Positions 6,639 to 14,124 of a stretch of DNA of 14,142 nt are shown piece by piece. The DNA lies in NCBI GenBank assembly GCA_964651435.1, contig CAZYVU010000054.1:1-14142 (forward strand), written 5' to 3'. The position numbers and the translations under genes were made by a program. Source of the DNA: CAZYVU01 sp964651435 (GTDB lineage Bacteria; Desulfobacterota; Syntrophorhabdia; Syntrophorhabdales; CAYQXL01). The notes below the pieces were generated by a model, which was not told where the DNA came from, did not search any database, and worked only from the letters and a program-made list of their open reading frames with translations. The stretch's first letter is position 1; every line of letters starts with the position of its first letter.

Positions 6639-8062
6639 AATACGAAGCCGTTATCGGTCTTGAAATCCACGCGGAGCTGAACGCGCCGACGAAGCTTTTT
6701 TGCGACTGCGCAAACCGGCCCGGCGACCCGCCGAACAGGAATACGTGCCCCATATGCCTTTGGATGCCCGGCGCCGTGCCGAAGCTAAGCGGAGACGCCC
6801 TCCAAAGGGCGGTGCTTGCCTGTCTGGCCTTAAACTGCACAATCCAGCCCCTAAGCGCCTTTGATCAAAAGGTCTACTACTACCCGGACCTTCCGAAGGG
6901 GTTTCAGCTCTCTCAGCACCATAAGCCCCTCTCGCGGAACGGGTGGCTGGATATCGTGGACGAGGACGGCAATCCCAAAAGGCTCAGGATACACCACATC
7001 CACATGGAAGAGGATGTGGCGAAGCTGGTTCACGAGACCGAAGGCAGAACGCCCATCAGCCTCGTTGACTTTAACCGGGCCGGGTCGCCGCTCATCGAGA
7101 TCGTTACGGAGCCTGACTTCCGGAGCCCTCATGACGCCACGGAGTTCCTCAAGGTCCTGAGAACGCAGATACGCTATACGGGTGCTTCGGAATGCAGCCT
7201 CGAATCGGGAACGATGCGGGTTGACGCCAACATCTCCATCAGGCCCGCAGGGTTTGACGGTTTTAACACAAAGGTGGAGGTAAAGAACATGAACTCCATC
7301 CGGAACGTCGGTGATGCCATCGCCTACGAGATCGATCGGCAGGCGAGATGCATGGAAAAGGGAGAGCCCATCGTTCTCCACACGCGCCTGTGGGACCCTG
7401 AGAAACGGGTCACGTCGCCCATGCGCGGCAAGTTTTCCGGGCCCTGCGTGCCGGATCCCTCTGTCCCGCCCATCATCGTTGGCGAAGCGTGGATCGCAGA
7501 GATGAAGGCTTGTCTTCCCGAAATGCCGAGCCGCAAGGTGACCCGGTTTATAGAGCAGTACGGGCTCACCCGCGACGAGGCCCAAGCTATGGGCCAGGAG
7601 CGGGACATCTCGGAGTTTTTCGAACAGGCGGCGGGCCGAAGCGCCAATCCCCGCAAGGCAGCCGGGTGGATCGTAGGTCAGGTCATGCCGGCCCTGAGGG
7701 AGATGGGCAAATCGGTTGGGGAGACCCCCCTGACGCCGGAAAGGCTTGCAGCGCTCATGTCGATGCAGGACCGCGACGAGATAAACGCCAACGCTGCGAA
7801 AGAGGTGCTCCAGCGCCTCCTGAAAGAAGACCGGGATCCGGTCGGCATAGTGGAGGAGCTCGGGTTCCGCCAGGTGTCCGACAGCGCCTCTCTGGCCGCT
7901 GTGGTCGACGCGGTCATCGCCGCCCACCCGTCCGACGCGGAAGACTATCGACGGGGAAACCCTAAGGTACTGGGGTTCCTGGTAGGGCAGGCGATGAAGG
8001 CAACGCGGGGGAAGGGCAACCCCAAGCTTCTCAAAGCCCTCTTGGAGGAAAGGCTCTCCTGA
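6635..8062 (+). CDS. gatB: Asp-tRNA(Asn)/Glu-tRNA(Gln) amidotransferase subunit B
   Basis: GatB activates the side-chain carboxyl of Asp- or Glu-tRNA with ATP and transfers ammonia to it. At 475 residues the length is normal. The cradle domain shows Glu10 and His12 (VIGLEIH), a C-x-C...CPIC metal-type cluster, YYYPDLPKGFQLSQ and Glu125/Glu126 (HMEED), all as in active GatB. The C-terminal helical and YqeY-like tail (GFLVGQAMKATRGKGNPK) is complete. The oddity is at 263-279: the usual MRSKEEAHDYRYFPEPDLPP is replaced by MRGKFSG then PCVPDPSVPP, about three residues shorter and without DYRYF. Its ATG overlaps the stop of the GatA-like gene (ATGA), which indicates translational coupling. Last gene of the operon. 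Confidence 0.93.
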   Translation: MKYEAVIGLEIHAELNAPTKLFCDCANRPGDPPNRNTCPICLWMPGAVPKLSGDALQRAVLACLALNCTIQPLSAFDQKVYYYPDLPKGFQLSQHHKPLSRNGWLDIVDEDGNPKRLRIHHIHMEEDVAKLVHETEGRTPISLVDFNRAGSPLIEIVTEPDFRSPHDATEFLKVLRTQIRYTGASECSLESGTMRVDANISIRPAGFDGFNTKVEVKNMNSIRNVGDAIAYEIDRQARCMEKGEPIVLHTRLWDPEKRVTSPMRGKFSGPCVPDPSVPPIIVGEAWIAEMKACLPEMPSRKVTRFIEQYGLTRDEAQAMGQERDISEFFEQAAGRSANPRKAAGWIVGQVMPALREMGKSVGETPLTPERLAALMSMQDRDEINANAAKEVLQRLLKEDRDPVGIVEELGFRQVSDSASLAAVVDAVIAAHPSDAEDYRRGNPKVLGFLVGQAMKATRGKGNPKLLKALLEERLS

Positions 8063-8155
8063 CGCTATAAAGGCGCCGTCCGCGGCCCCTGACGGTTAAT
8101 CGCCGCAAAAAACCCCCGCCTGAAGGGCAGAAATTGCTCTGTCGTTGAAAAATCC

Positions 8156-8184
8156 TTGACTTTTTTATAAGTTACGTCAATAAT
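8156..8184 (+). promoter_or_regulatory. Candidate sigma70 promoter for HU
   Basis: TTGACT (8156-8161), an exact 17-nt spacer and AATAAT (8179-8184) lie in an AT-rich stretch between gatB and HU. They match consensus at 5 of 6 bases in each box. The leader to the ATG at 8285 would be about 94 nt. Confidence 0.6.
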
Positions 8185-8284
8185 TGTTGTAGATGCTTAT
8201 TTTTACTGCTATCCGCGCCACAGGCAGGTCATCTGCGCCTGATAATCATAGATATATCAAATATCCCCAAGGAGGGAGTCGTCA

Positions 8285-8617
8285 ATGACAAAGGCAGATG
8301 TTGTAGCAGCGGTAGCGGAAGAAATTAAGGTGTCAAAGATGGCTGCAGCAAAGGCTATGGGCGTCGTCATCGATTGCATCGAGGGCGCACTTAAGAAAGG
8401 GGAGCGGGTGACCTTTGTCGGATTCGGTACCTTCTCTGTTTCCCAGAGGAAGGCAAGAAAAGGAAGAAACCCCCAGACGGGCAAGGAGATCAAGATTGCA
8501 GCGAAGAAAGTGCCCAAGTTTACCCCCGGGGCAACATTGAAGTCCTTGGTGAACGGCAAAGCGCCGGCAAAGAAGGCTCCGGTGAAGAAGGCAGCACCAA
8601 AACCGAAGAAGAAATAG
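8285..8617 (+). CDS. HU-family DNA-binding protein with basic tail
   Basis: A 110-residue nucleoid protein. Residues 1-91 are a complete HU/IHF fold: MTKADVVAAVAE, the conserved GFGTFSV turn, the DNA-arm segment RKARKGRNPQTGKEI, and the closing PKFTPGATLKSLVNG. It then adds a 19-residue tail of Lys, Ala and Pro (KAPAKKAPVKKAAPKPKKK), like the H1-type tails on some bacterial HU proteins, likely to increase non-specific DNA binding and compaction. It starts behind a strong AAGGAGGG and has its own promoter. It converges on the porin gene with a shared hairpin between them. HU cannot be told from IHF with certainty, but the tail and solo gene favour HU. Confidence 0.93.
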   Translation: MTKADVVAAVAEEIKVSKMAAAKAMGVVIDCIEGALKKGERVTFVGFGTFSVSQRKARKGRNPQTGKEIKIAAKKVPKFTPGATLKSLVNGKAPAKKAPVKKAAPKPKKK

Positions 8618-8637
8618 GGCGACGAGTCTAAAAAATT

Positions 8638-8661
8638 AGGGGGCCTCGAATGAGACCCCCT
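8638..8661. terminator. Bidirectional hairpin between HU and porin
   Basis: GGGGG (8639-8643), CTC (8645-8647), loop GAAT, GAG (8652-8654) and CCCCC (8656-8660) form a stem with one C/A mismatch. On the minus strand it is followed by TAATTTTTT, a good intrinsic terminator for the porin gene. On the plus strand the T-run is weak (TTGCTTTC). Confidence 0.7.
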
Positions 8662-8696
8662 TGCTTTCACAAGAACCCCGCTTGAAATAACCCCTC

Positions 8697-10004
8697 TTAG
8701 AAGAAGTACCAAGCCGCAAAACGTGCCGTATTGAGAGAGCCGCTTCTTCCCAACACGCCCGTCGTGGTGCAAGGATCGGAGTTGCTTGTGCCATATCCCG
8801 AATAGCCGGTTCCAAGATAGGTATACTGGAGACCCATCCTGATGGCCGGGTTGACGTCGTAGATGAGGTTGGCCGACATCTGCTGGTGGGTCCGGATCGC
8901 GTTGGTCACGCCACTCGCCCAGAGATACCGGTAGCTCAGGTTGTTCTTGACCTGGCCGTAGTAGAGGTTTGCCCACAGTTTGTCGGTGAAGTAGAAGCCC
9001 ATCTGTGCATACCAGGCATAGGCAGTCGGTGCAACGTAGTCGACGCCGCCGACGAGGATGTCCTGATCATAGGCGGCTGCATCCGAGTTGGCCGATGTAA
9101 AGACCCGCCAGTTCTGGCCGTAGAGAAACTGACCCTTCAGGAAGAGGGACATGGACTTGTCGCCCTTCTTCTCGGGGATGATGGGTATGAAGCCCTTAAA
9201 TGCCGCAGCCCAGGTGTTGACCGTATCGTCAGACCAGGTGCCGACGGAGATCGGGTCTTTGTACGTCACCTTTTCCTGGCCCACCATACCGGACAGGGCA
9301 AGCAGCAGCTTGTCCTTGCCGACTTTGCCGCACTTGTCCGTCTGCCACGTCACCTCTGCTGCGATCTGGGGGATGTAGGAGCGGGCAAAGTCGTCGCCCA
9401 CTGCGTTCCAGGTGCCCTGGCTCGCAGCATTGGGCTGGAAGAGCATGATGTACCAGTTCCAGTTCGGATTGATGGTGTTGGTGAGTCTGATCTGGGGGGC
9501 CCTAACGCCCTTCTTGTTCGGATTGGCCTCGTTCCTGCCCAGTAAATCCGGGAAGATGACGCCCCAGTTTTCCCACGTCTGACCGAAGAGGAGGCTCCAC
9601 TTGGACCAATCCATCTTCATAAATGCGTGGCGAAGTCTAAAGAGTCCGTACGTGTCCGTAGCCCCCGTCGCGCCCGTAAATTCGCCCTCGATGAAGGCCG
9701 ACGTCTTGGCTCCCCATCCGTCCGGCCCCTTGATGGCCATGCTGAGTCTTGTCTCGCCTGCCGCCATGTAGGTGGCCCCGTATCTGTCTCGCCGGTTCTC
9801 ATTTGTAATGCCCGTCAGGGGGTTGGAATAGCTGTACCGGGAGGCATAGGTATAATCCGCCCCGTAGCCCTGATCGGCCCAGCCGAAGTCTGCCTTCACA
9901 AAGCCCCCGATCGTCACATCCCACCTGCTCGTTACGCTGCCGGCAAAGCCTACTGTCGGAAGCGCGAGCATCAGTACCAGTGCCGCCAAAACCAGTTTCT
10001 TCAT
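8697..10004 (-). CDS. Outer-membrane beta-barrel porin-like protein
   Basis: A 435-residue protein with a textbook signal peptide (MKKLVLAALVLMLALPTVGFA, cut near residue 21) and a mature part rich in alternating aromatic and polar residues, for example WDVTIGGFVKADFGW and WYAQMGFYFTDKLWANLYYG. It ends AWYFF, the C-terminal Phe that the BAM machinery recognises in outer-membrane barrels. The N-terminal GGFVKADFGW segment is typical of porin-like proteins of unknown substrate in deltaproteobacteria. Two Cys lie in the QTDKCGKVGKDK turn and the SDPCTTT turn. ATG 10002-10004 has a GGGAGG ribosome site. The leader is long (about 180 nt) and AT-rich at the promoter, and a hairpin terminator follows. 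It probably forms a channel for small solutes; specificity unknown. Confidence 0.85.
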   Translation of the reverse strand: MKKLVLAALVLMLALPTVGFAGSVTSRWDVTIGGFVKADFGWADQGYGADYTYASRYSYSNPLTGITNENRRDRYGATYMAAGETRLSMAIKGPDGWGAKTSAFIEGEFTGATGATDTYGLFRLRHAFMKMDWSKWSLLFGQTWENWGVIFPDLLGRNEANPNKKGVRAPQIRLTNTINPNWNWYIMLFQPNAASQGTWNAVGDDFARSYIPQIAAEVTWQTDKCGKVGKDKLLLALSGMVGQEKVTYKDPISVGTWSDDTVNTWAAAFKGFIPIIPEKKGDKSMSLFLKGQFLYGQNWRVFTSANSDAAAYDQDILVGGVDYVAPTAYAWYAQMGFYFTDKLWANLYYGQVKNNLSYRYLWASGVTNAIRTHQQMSANLIYDVNPAIRMGLQYTYLGTGYSGYGTSNSDPCTTTGVLGRSGSLNTARFAAWYFF

Positions 10005-10320
10005 CTGTACCTCCCTATATCGTTATGTCTGTAACGTCCGAAGGGCCATGGTCTCCCGGCGCACAGGCCTCCCAATCAACACACGAGAGCCAAGGAAGGG
10101 TGCGCTGTATCGCCGGCCGTACCAGGTCCTGCTTTCCCCTTACTCCGGTGCAGGACGTTCCTTCCTGTACGACAGTTAATACAGTCTAATAATATCTAAT
10201 TATCCTAATTTGGTAAAAAAAGCAACAAAAATGACATAAACGGAATAGAACATAGGGCCAGGGAAGGGCGGGGCCCAAGGGCCATGGATGCAACGAACGA
10301 ACTATTTTTTACGCGATATC
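10005..10320. other. Non-coding stretch between CDF and porin
   Basis: This holds the long porin leader. It includes a CGTTA-N6-TAACG dyad at 10021-10036, an imperfect dyad around 10151-10167, the AT-rich porin promoter zone at 10185-10240, and a GGCCC/GGGCC palindrome at 10272-10283 just after the CDF stop. I see no gene and no clear terminator for the CDF gene. Confidence 0.6.
10189..10216 (-). promoter_or_regulatory. Candidate porin promoter
   Basis: On the minus strand, TTACCA (10211-10216), 16 nt and TATTAT (10189-10194). Three CTAAT words (plus-strand starts 10186, 10196 and 10205) sit about one helical turn apart across this site. Confidence 0.35.
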
Positions 10321-11259
10321 CTATGCAGAATAGGGGCACTTCTGGCCCGTCTTGATGAAGGCGCACTCTTTGCTGCATGGCTCTATGTGGACAACCACCT
10401 CGCTCTCCAACATGGCGGATGCGATGTCGTGTTTCAGTTGGGTAGCTATGCCGTGACCTTCCTTAACCGAAATATGTTCCGGCAGAACCAGGTTGATATC
10501 GACAAACTGTTTTCTCCCTGCCGTCCTCGTTCTGATGTTCCTAAATTCGCAGTATTTGTCGAAATGGGCGGCCAGCGCCTTGACAATGTCCATTTGTCCA
10601 GTCTCTTCGATGGAGGCATCGAGCAGCTTCATGAAGGCCTTCTTCAGGAGGCGGAAGGAAGGGACGGTAATGATGATGCTGACGGCCAGGGTCGCTACGG
10701 GGTCCACGTGATTGGCCAGGGCCGAAAAACCGTAGTGGCTCAGGAGGATCACAAGGGAGAAGGAGATCGCAATGGCGAGGGAAATGCATCCCTCGAGGCG
10801 AAAATGGAGGCCCTCTGCCCGAAGGGCGGGAGAGGCGTATTTATTCCCAAGATTGAGAATGTACTGCGCCCCCCAAAAGTTTATCACCACGCCGATGGCG
10901 CTGCAGATCAGGCCGATGAGCGGGGAAGTGACCTCTTCCGTCCGGATGATGTTCAGGATGGCCTGGAAGGACATGGCGAGGGCGAGGCCTATAAGAATGA
11001 CCCCTTCTATGGCCTCGGTGACATTCTCGATTTTGCCGTACCCATAGTTATGCAGTGTGTCGGCCGGCTTGTTGGACATCTTGATGGCGTAGTAGAGAAA
11101 GATCGAGATGCCCAGGGCGATGGCTGATATGCCCAGGTCTGCCACTATGGCAAGGGAGTTGACGACAAGGAGCGTGACGCCTTTGATGGCGAACAGGATG
11201 GCGTTGCAGACGAGACTTACTTTCACGCCGAGCATCATCCCGTGTAGTTTTTTTGTCAT
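10321..11259 (-). CDS. Cation diffusion facilitator (CDF) family transporter
   Basis: A 312-residue inner-membrane protein with about six transmembrane helices and a cytoplasmic C-terminal domain (from about 210). These transporters exchange divalent metal for protons to export Zn, Fe or Mn. The family signature after TM2, KPADTLHNYGYGKIE (64-78), is clear. The usual TM2/TM5 tetrahedral site (Asp, Asp, His, Asp in E. coli YiiP) reads Asp41, Ser45, His152 and Glu156, so two of four ligands differ. The tail adds a Cys/His-containing end (HIEPCSKEC...GQKCPYSA) that could bind metal. An in-frame stop lies two codons before the ATG at 11257-11259; the ribosome site is poor, and ATGs at residues 8-9 are alternatives. 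Divergent from rubrerythrin (137 bp apart). CDF call firm; metal unknown. Confidence 0.9.
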   Translation of the reverse strand: MTKKLHGMMLGVKVSLVCNAILFAIKGVTLLVVNSLAIVADLGISAIALGISIFLYYAIKMSNKPADTLHNYGYGKIENVTEAIEGVILIGLALAMSFQAILNIIRTEEVTSPLIGLICSAIGVVINFWGAQYILNLGNKYASPALRAEGLHFRLEGCISLAIAISFSLVILLSHYGFSALANHVDPVATLAVSIIITVPSFRLLKKAFMKLLDASIEETGQMDIVKALAAHFDKYCEFRNIRTRTAGRKQFVDINLVLPEHISVKEGHGIATQLKHDIASAMLESEVVVHIEPCSKECAFIKTGQKCPYSA

Positions 11260-11321
11260 CCCCTATAGTTTTACAACGAAACGAAAAAAGATTCTTCACT
11301 TTTTTTCAAAGTGGTATCCCT

Positions 11322-11351
11322 TTGATTTTTGCTTGCCTTATGCTTTAAAGT
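11322..11351 (+). promoter_or_regulatory. Weak candidate promoter for rubrerythrin
   Basis: TTGATT (11322-11327), 18 nt and TAAAGT (11346-11351), upstream of the AAAGGGGG ribosome site. A CACTTT-N5-AAAGTG dyad at 11297-11313 lies just before it in the CDF/rubrerythrin divergent region and could bind a regulator. Confidence 0.3.
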
Positions 11352-11396
11352 GATTGGGCGACATGCCGCGCAAATTCTTGTAAAGGGGGAACAGGT

Positions 11397-11894
11397 ATGG
11401 ACGAGAGAATAAAGGCGATATACAGGACCATCTACGAGGGTGAAGCAAAGGCCGCCCTGAGGCTCAAGCTGTTCGCAAAGCAGGCTGACAAGGAAGAGCT
11501 TCCACAGATCGCCAAGCTGTTTCGGGTCATCTCTTTCAGTGAAGAGATACACGGCGAGCGTGCGTTGAGGATGCTCCGCGAGATCAAGGATACGGAGACA
11601 AACCTCAAGGAAAGCTTCGACTCGGAGACGACGGTGGCGGAGGTGGCATACGATCAGTTTCTCAAGGCGGCGGCCGAGGTAGGCGACGACATTGCCGCCA
11701 AGATTTTCGCCCACTCCAGAGATGCGGAAGACATACATGCCCAGCTCTACAAAAAGGCGATGAACCACCTCATGGAAGAGAAGGATACGACCTACTACGT
11801 GTGCCAGGTGTGCGGCTACGTGTCCGACGGCAACCTGCCCGAGGCGTGCCCTGTCTGCTCGGCCCCGAAGGCCCAGTTCGTCCCCTTCGAATAG
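11397..11894 (+). CDS. Rubrerythrin
   Basis: A 165-residue cytoplasmic non-haem iron protein that reduces hydrogen peroxide in anaerobes. The N-terminal four-helix ferritin-like domain carries diiron ligand motifs E49-x2-H52 (SEEIHGERAL) and E111-x2-H114 (DAEDIHAQLY), with further Glu at 14/16 and 82. The C-terminal rubredoxin-like domain has Cys136-x2-Cys139 and Cys151-x2-Cys154 for one iron. It is slightly shorter than the 190-residue Desulfovibrio type. In the second half-repeat the usual G-E-x2-E reads A-E-V-A-Y, so one carboxylate ligand may differ. ATG 11397 has a strong AAAGGGGG. The cas6-like gene starts only 35 bp downstream and may share its transcript. Confidence 0.93.
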   Translation: MDERIKAIYRTIYEGEAKAALRLKLFAKQADKEELPQIAKLFRVISFSEEIHGERALRMLREIKDTETNLKESFDSETTVAEVAYDQFLKAAAEVGDDIAAKIFAHSRDAEDIHAQLYKKAMNHLMEEKDTTYYVCQVCGYVSDGNLPEACPVCSAPKAQFVPFE

Positions 11895-11929
11895 GCCGGC
11901 GGCGACGAAGTGAACAGCTATTTTCGCTC

Positions 11930-12883
11930 ATGAAGATTCCCTACGACGTGTTCCGTTTTACCGTTGAGGCCCAGGACAGGCTGTCTCTGCCCCTCTACAA
12001 GGGATCCACCCTCAGGGGCGGGTTCGGAACGATCTTCAAGAGGATCGTTTGCGCCCTCAAGAGGGAGGATTGCAACGGCTGCATGCTTCGGACACAGTGC
12101 GTCTATGCATATGTTTTTGAAACATCGCCCATGACCGACGCCGCCATCATGAATATGTCGTCTTACGAGAGGGTGCCGCACCCCTTCATCATCGAGCCCC
12201 CGACAGACGGAAAGCTGTTGTATGAACCGGGCGAGCGGTTGTCTTTTGACCTCGTCCTCATAGGCAAGGCGACCGATTTTCTCCCCTATTTCGTTTACAC
12301 CTTCGGAGAGCTTGCAAAGGCGGGCATTGGAAAGGGGCGGGGCAAGTACACGCTGCTCTCTGTTTCGAGAGGTGGAGAAACCATCTATGGGTCGGGCGAC
12401 GGCGTCATACAAGCAGCGGCGCCGCACTCCCTCTCCCTGCCCGACGAAATTGTCTTTGAGGGCGACGGCCCGGCCCGGTCCTGCGAGCTCCACCTCCTGA
12501 CGCCGGTGCGCATCGTCTACCGCAGGCATCTCAGCACCTCCCTCCCATTCGGGATTCTTATCCGAAACCTGCTTCGGAGAATAGCACTCCTTTCCTACTT
12601 TCATTGTGGGCGGGAGGCGCCGCACTGGAATTACCGGGAAATTATCGCCCGCGCCGAAACGATAGAGACTGCCGGCGATTCTCTGCGCTGGCACGACTGG
12701 GTGCGCTACTCGGCCCGGCAGGACCAAAAACTGAAAATGGGTGGCCTGGTGGGCCGCATCGGATACAGGGGCCCTCTCGCCCCCTTCATGCCCATTCTGG
12801 AGGCGGGAACAGTGCTTCACGTGGGAAAGGGCACCGCTTTCGGGCTGGGCAAGTTCTCCGTCGAGCAGAATAGGCCTGCATAG
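11930..12883 (+). CDS. cas6: CRISPR-associated Cas6 RAMP endoribonuclease
   Basis: A 317-residue RAMP-fold protein matching the Cas6 family that cuts pre-crRNA within repeats, often serving type III systems. N-terminal signatures are LPLYKGSTLRGGFG (20-33) and a four-Cys cluster Cys41, Cys48, Cys51, Cys57 (C-x6-C-x2-C-x5-C), followed by the family PHPFIIEPP segment. A middle GIGKGRGKY loop and the C-terminal glycine-rich GGLVGRIGYRG...HVGKGTAFGLGKF, the RAMP RNA-binding loop, complete the pattern. I cannot assign the catalytic His from sequence alone. ATG 11930 fits the family N-terminus but has no clear Shine-Dalgarno. It lies 35 bp after rubrerythrin and 83 bp before the CARF gene. No repeat array is in the window to be its substrate. 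Confidence 0.88.
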   Translation: MKIPYDVFRFTVEAQDRLSLPLYKGSTLRGGFGTIFKRIVCALKREDCNGCMLRTQCVYAYVFETSPMTDAAIMNMSSYERVPHPFIIEPPTDGKLLYEPGERLSFDLVLIGKATDFLPYFVYTFGELAKAGIGKGRGKYTLLSVSRGGETIYGSGDGVIQAAAPHSLSLPDEIVFEGDGPARSCELHLLTPVRIVYRRHLSTSLPFGILIRNLLRRIALLSYFHCGREAPHWNYREIIARAETIETAGDSLRWHDWVRYSARQDQKLKMGGLVGRIGYRGPLAPFMPILEAGTVLHVGKGTAFGLGKFSVEQNRPA

Positions 12884-12905
12884 GGTCCCCGGCGCACGTT
12901 TTTTC

Positions 12906-12934
12906 TTGACAGTGGCAAAGGCAAAGGGGAAAAT
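12906..12934 (+). promoter_or_regulatory. Candidate promoter for the CARF gene
   Basis: Consensus TTGACA (12906-12911), a 17-nt spacer and GAAAAT (12929-12934) lie in the cas6/CARF gap. The leader would be about 26 nt. This would let the CARF gene be expressed apart from cas6. Confidence 0.45.
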
Positions 12935-12966
12935 CTACAAGGGCTTACAAAGGGAAGAGCGGGGGC

Positions 12967-14121
12967 TTGAAACAGTATCGCGATATCTTGGTGTCGGTGT
13001 TGGGGGTGACGCCGCAAATCGTTACCGAGACAATCTATGCGCTTTCCCAGCAGGACGAACCCGTTTACATCGACGAGCTGTACTTGATCACGACATCAAC
13101 GGGAAAGGCCCGCGCAGAGGAGGCGCTCGCCAAGGGCAGGGCGCTCGCCAACCTTTGCAGAGAGTACAACCTGCCGAAAATAGAGCTTACGCAGGCGTCT
13201 TTCGTGCTCATCACCGGCGATTCGGGCGGTGCAATATCGGACATCAGAAACGCCGATGACAGCGAGGCCCTCGGGAACCTGATCACGCAATTCATACGGG
13301 GTCTTGCGGGCGACCCGTCTCTCCGCCTTCATTGCTCCATAGCCGGAGGCCGCAAGACCATGGGCTTCTATCTGGGGGCGGCGCTGCAGCTTTTCGGCAG
13401 GCCCTGGGATAGGCTCTACCATGTCCTTGTGACGCCGGAATTCGAGTCGAACCCGGCATTCTTCTACAAGCCGAAGAAGAATAGGACTATCGAAGGCCGG
13501 GCAGCCGACGGGTCGCCCCTACGGCTGAACACGAGAGACGCCGTCATCCACCTTGCTGAGCTGCCCTTTATCAGGATGAGGGGGCAACTTTCCTTTGAAG
13601 GCGAGGAGTTTCGCGACCTTGTTGCCTTGGGCCAGGAAAGGATAGACGCAGCTACATTTGAACCCTCTCTTGCCCTCCACCTGGCGAATCGTACCGTCAC
13701 CATCGGCAACAAGGTTATAGAAATGACCCCATCCCAGCTCGTGATGTACGCAGCCTTTCTGCGACAGAAGACAGGTCATTGCGCGGCACCGGAGCGCCTC
13801 CATTGCGGAACCTGCACAGCTTGTTTCCCGGGAATCTATGATTTAAGCGATGAATCCATGATTAAGGCCATGGTTGATGACTACCGGCGCGCCTATGGCG
13901 GGAATGCCTGGCGCGGTGAAGAGATGCAGCGGAAGCTGGAAAGCCCGGGCGCTTTTGACGGTGCCCGTCAGACGATCAGTAAGATCAACCGGCTTATTCA
14001 CGAGCAGGCGGCCGATGAGTCCGGCGCAGGGTACTGTGTTATCACAAGTATCAGGAAATACGGCAGCACGCGCTACGGCGTCAAGCTGGACAGGGGCAAG
14101 ATACGTATTGCGGAGAGCTGA
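12967..14121 (+). CDS. CRISPR-associated CARF protein, NE0113 family (Csm6/ring-nuclease type)
   Basis: A 384-residue protein whose first 190 residues match the Cas_NE0113 family. Landmarks are the first-strand motif LGVTPQIVTETIYAL (12-26), LITTSTGKA, and SIAGGRKTMGFYLGAALQLFG with Lys130. This is a CARF domain, which binds cyclic oligoadenylate made by a type III Cas10; some members cleave that signal. The C-terminal half begins with a segment that could be a winged helix (EMTPSQLVMYAAFL) and carries a Cys cluster, Cys272, Cys280, Cys283, Cys286. No convincing HEPN RNase site is seen (RQKTGH at 266-271 is weak). TTG 12967 is chosen because the family's first strand follows at once; GCGGGGG precedes it. 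Effector or ring nuclease cannot be decided from sequence. Confidence 0.85.
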   Translation: MKQYRDILVSVLGVTPQIVTETIYALSQQDEPVYIDELYLITTSTGKARAEEALAKGRALANLCREYNLPKIELTQASFVLITGDSGGAISDIRNADDSEALGNLITQFIRGLAGDPSLRLHCSIAGGRKTMGFYLGAALQLFGRPWDRLYHVLVTPEFESNPAFFYKPKKNRTIEGRAADGSPLRLNTRDAVIHLAELPFIRMRGQLSFEGEEFRDLVALGQERIDAATFEPSLALHLANRTVTIGNKVIEMTPSQLVMYAAFLRQKTGHCAAPERLHCGTCTACFPGIYDLSDESMIKAMVDDYRRAYGGNAWRGEEMQRKLESPGAFDGARQTISKINRLIHEQAADESGAGYCVITSIRKYGSTRYGVKLDRGKIRIAES

Positions 14122-14124
14122 GAA

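Noticed and set aside
8063..8100. Terminator after gatB
   Set aside because: CCGTC (8076-8080) and GACGG (8091-8095) can pair, but the loop is 10 nt, the stem short and no T-run follows.
10041..10287. 11-bp direct repeat AAGGGCCATGG at 10041-10051 and 10277-10287
   Set aside because: Short, in GC-rich flanks, with no mobile-element genes between; likely chance.
12884..12910. Terminator after cas6
   Set aside because: There is a T-run at 12899-12904, but I find no solid GC hairpin directly before it.
13762..13779. R-x4-H as a HEPN RNase active site in the CARF protein
   Set aside because: One short match (RQKTGH) without the usual polar residue after Arg and beside a Cys cluster; too common by chance to call.
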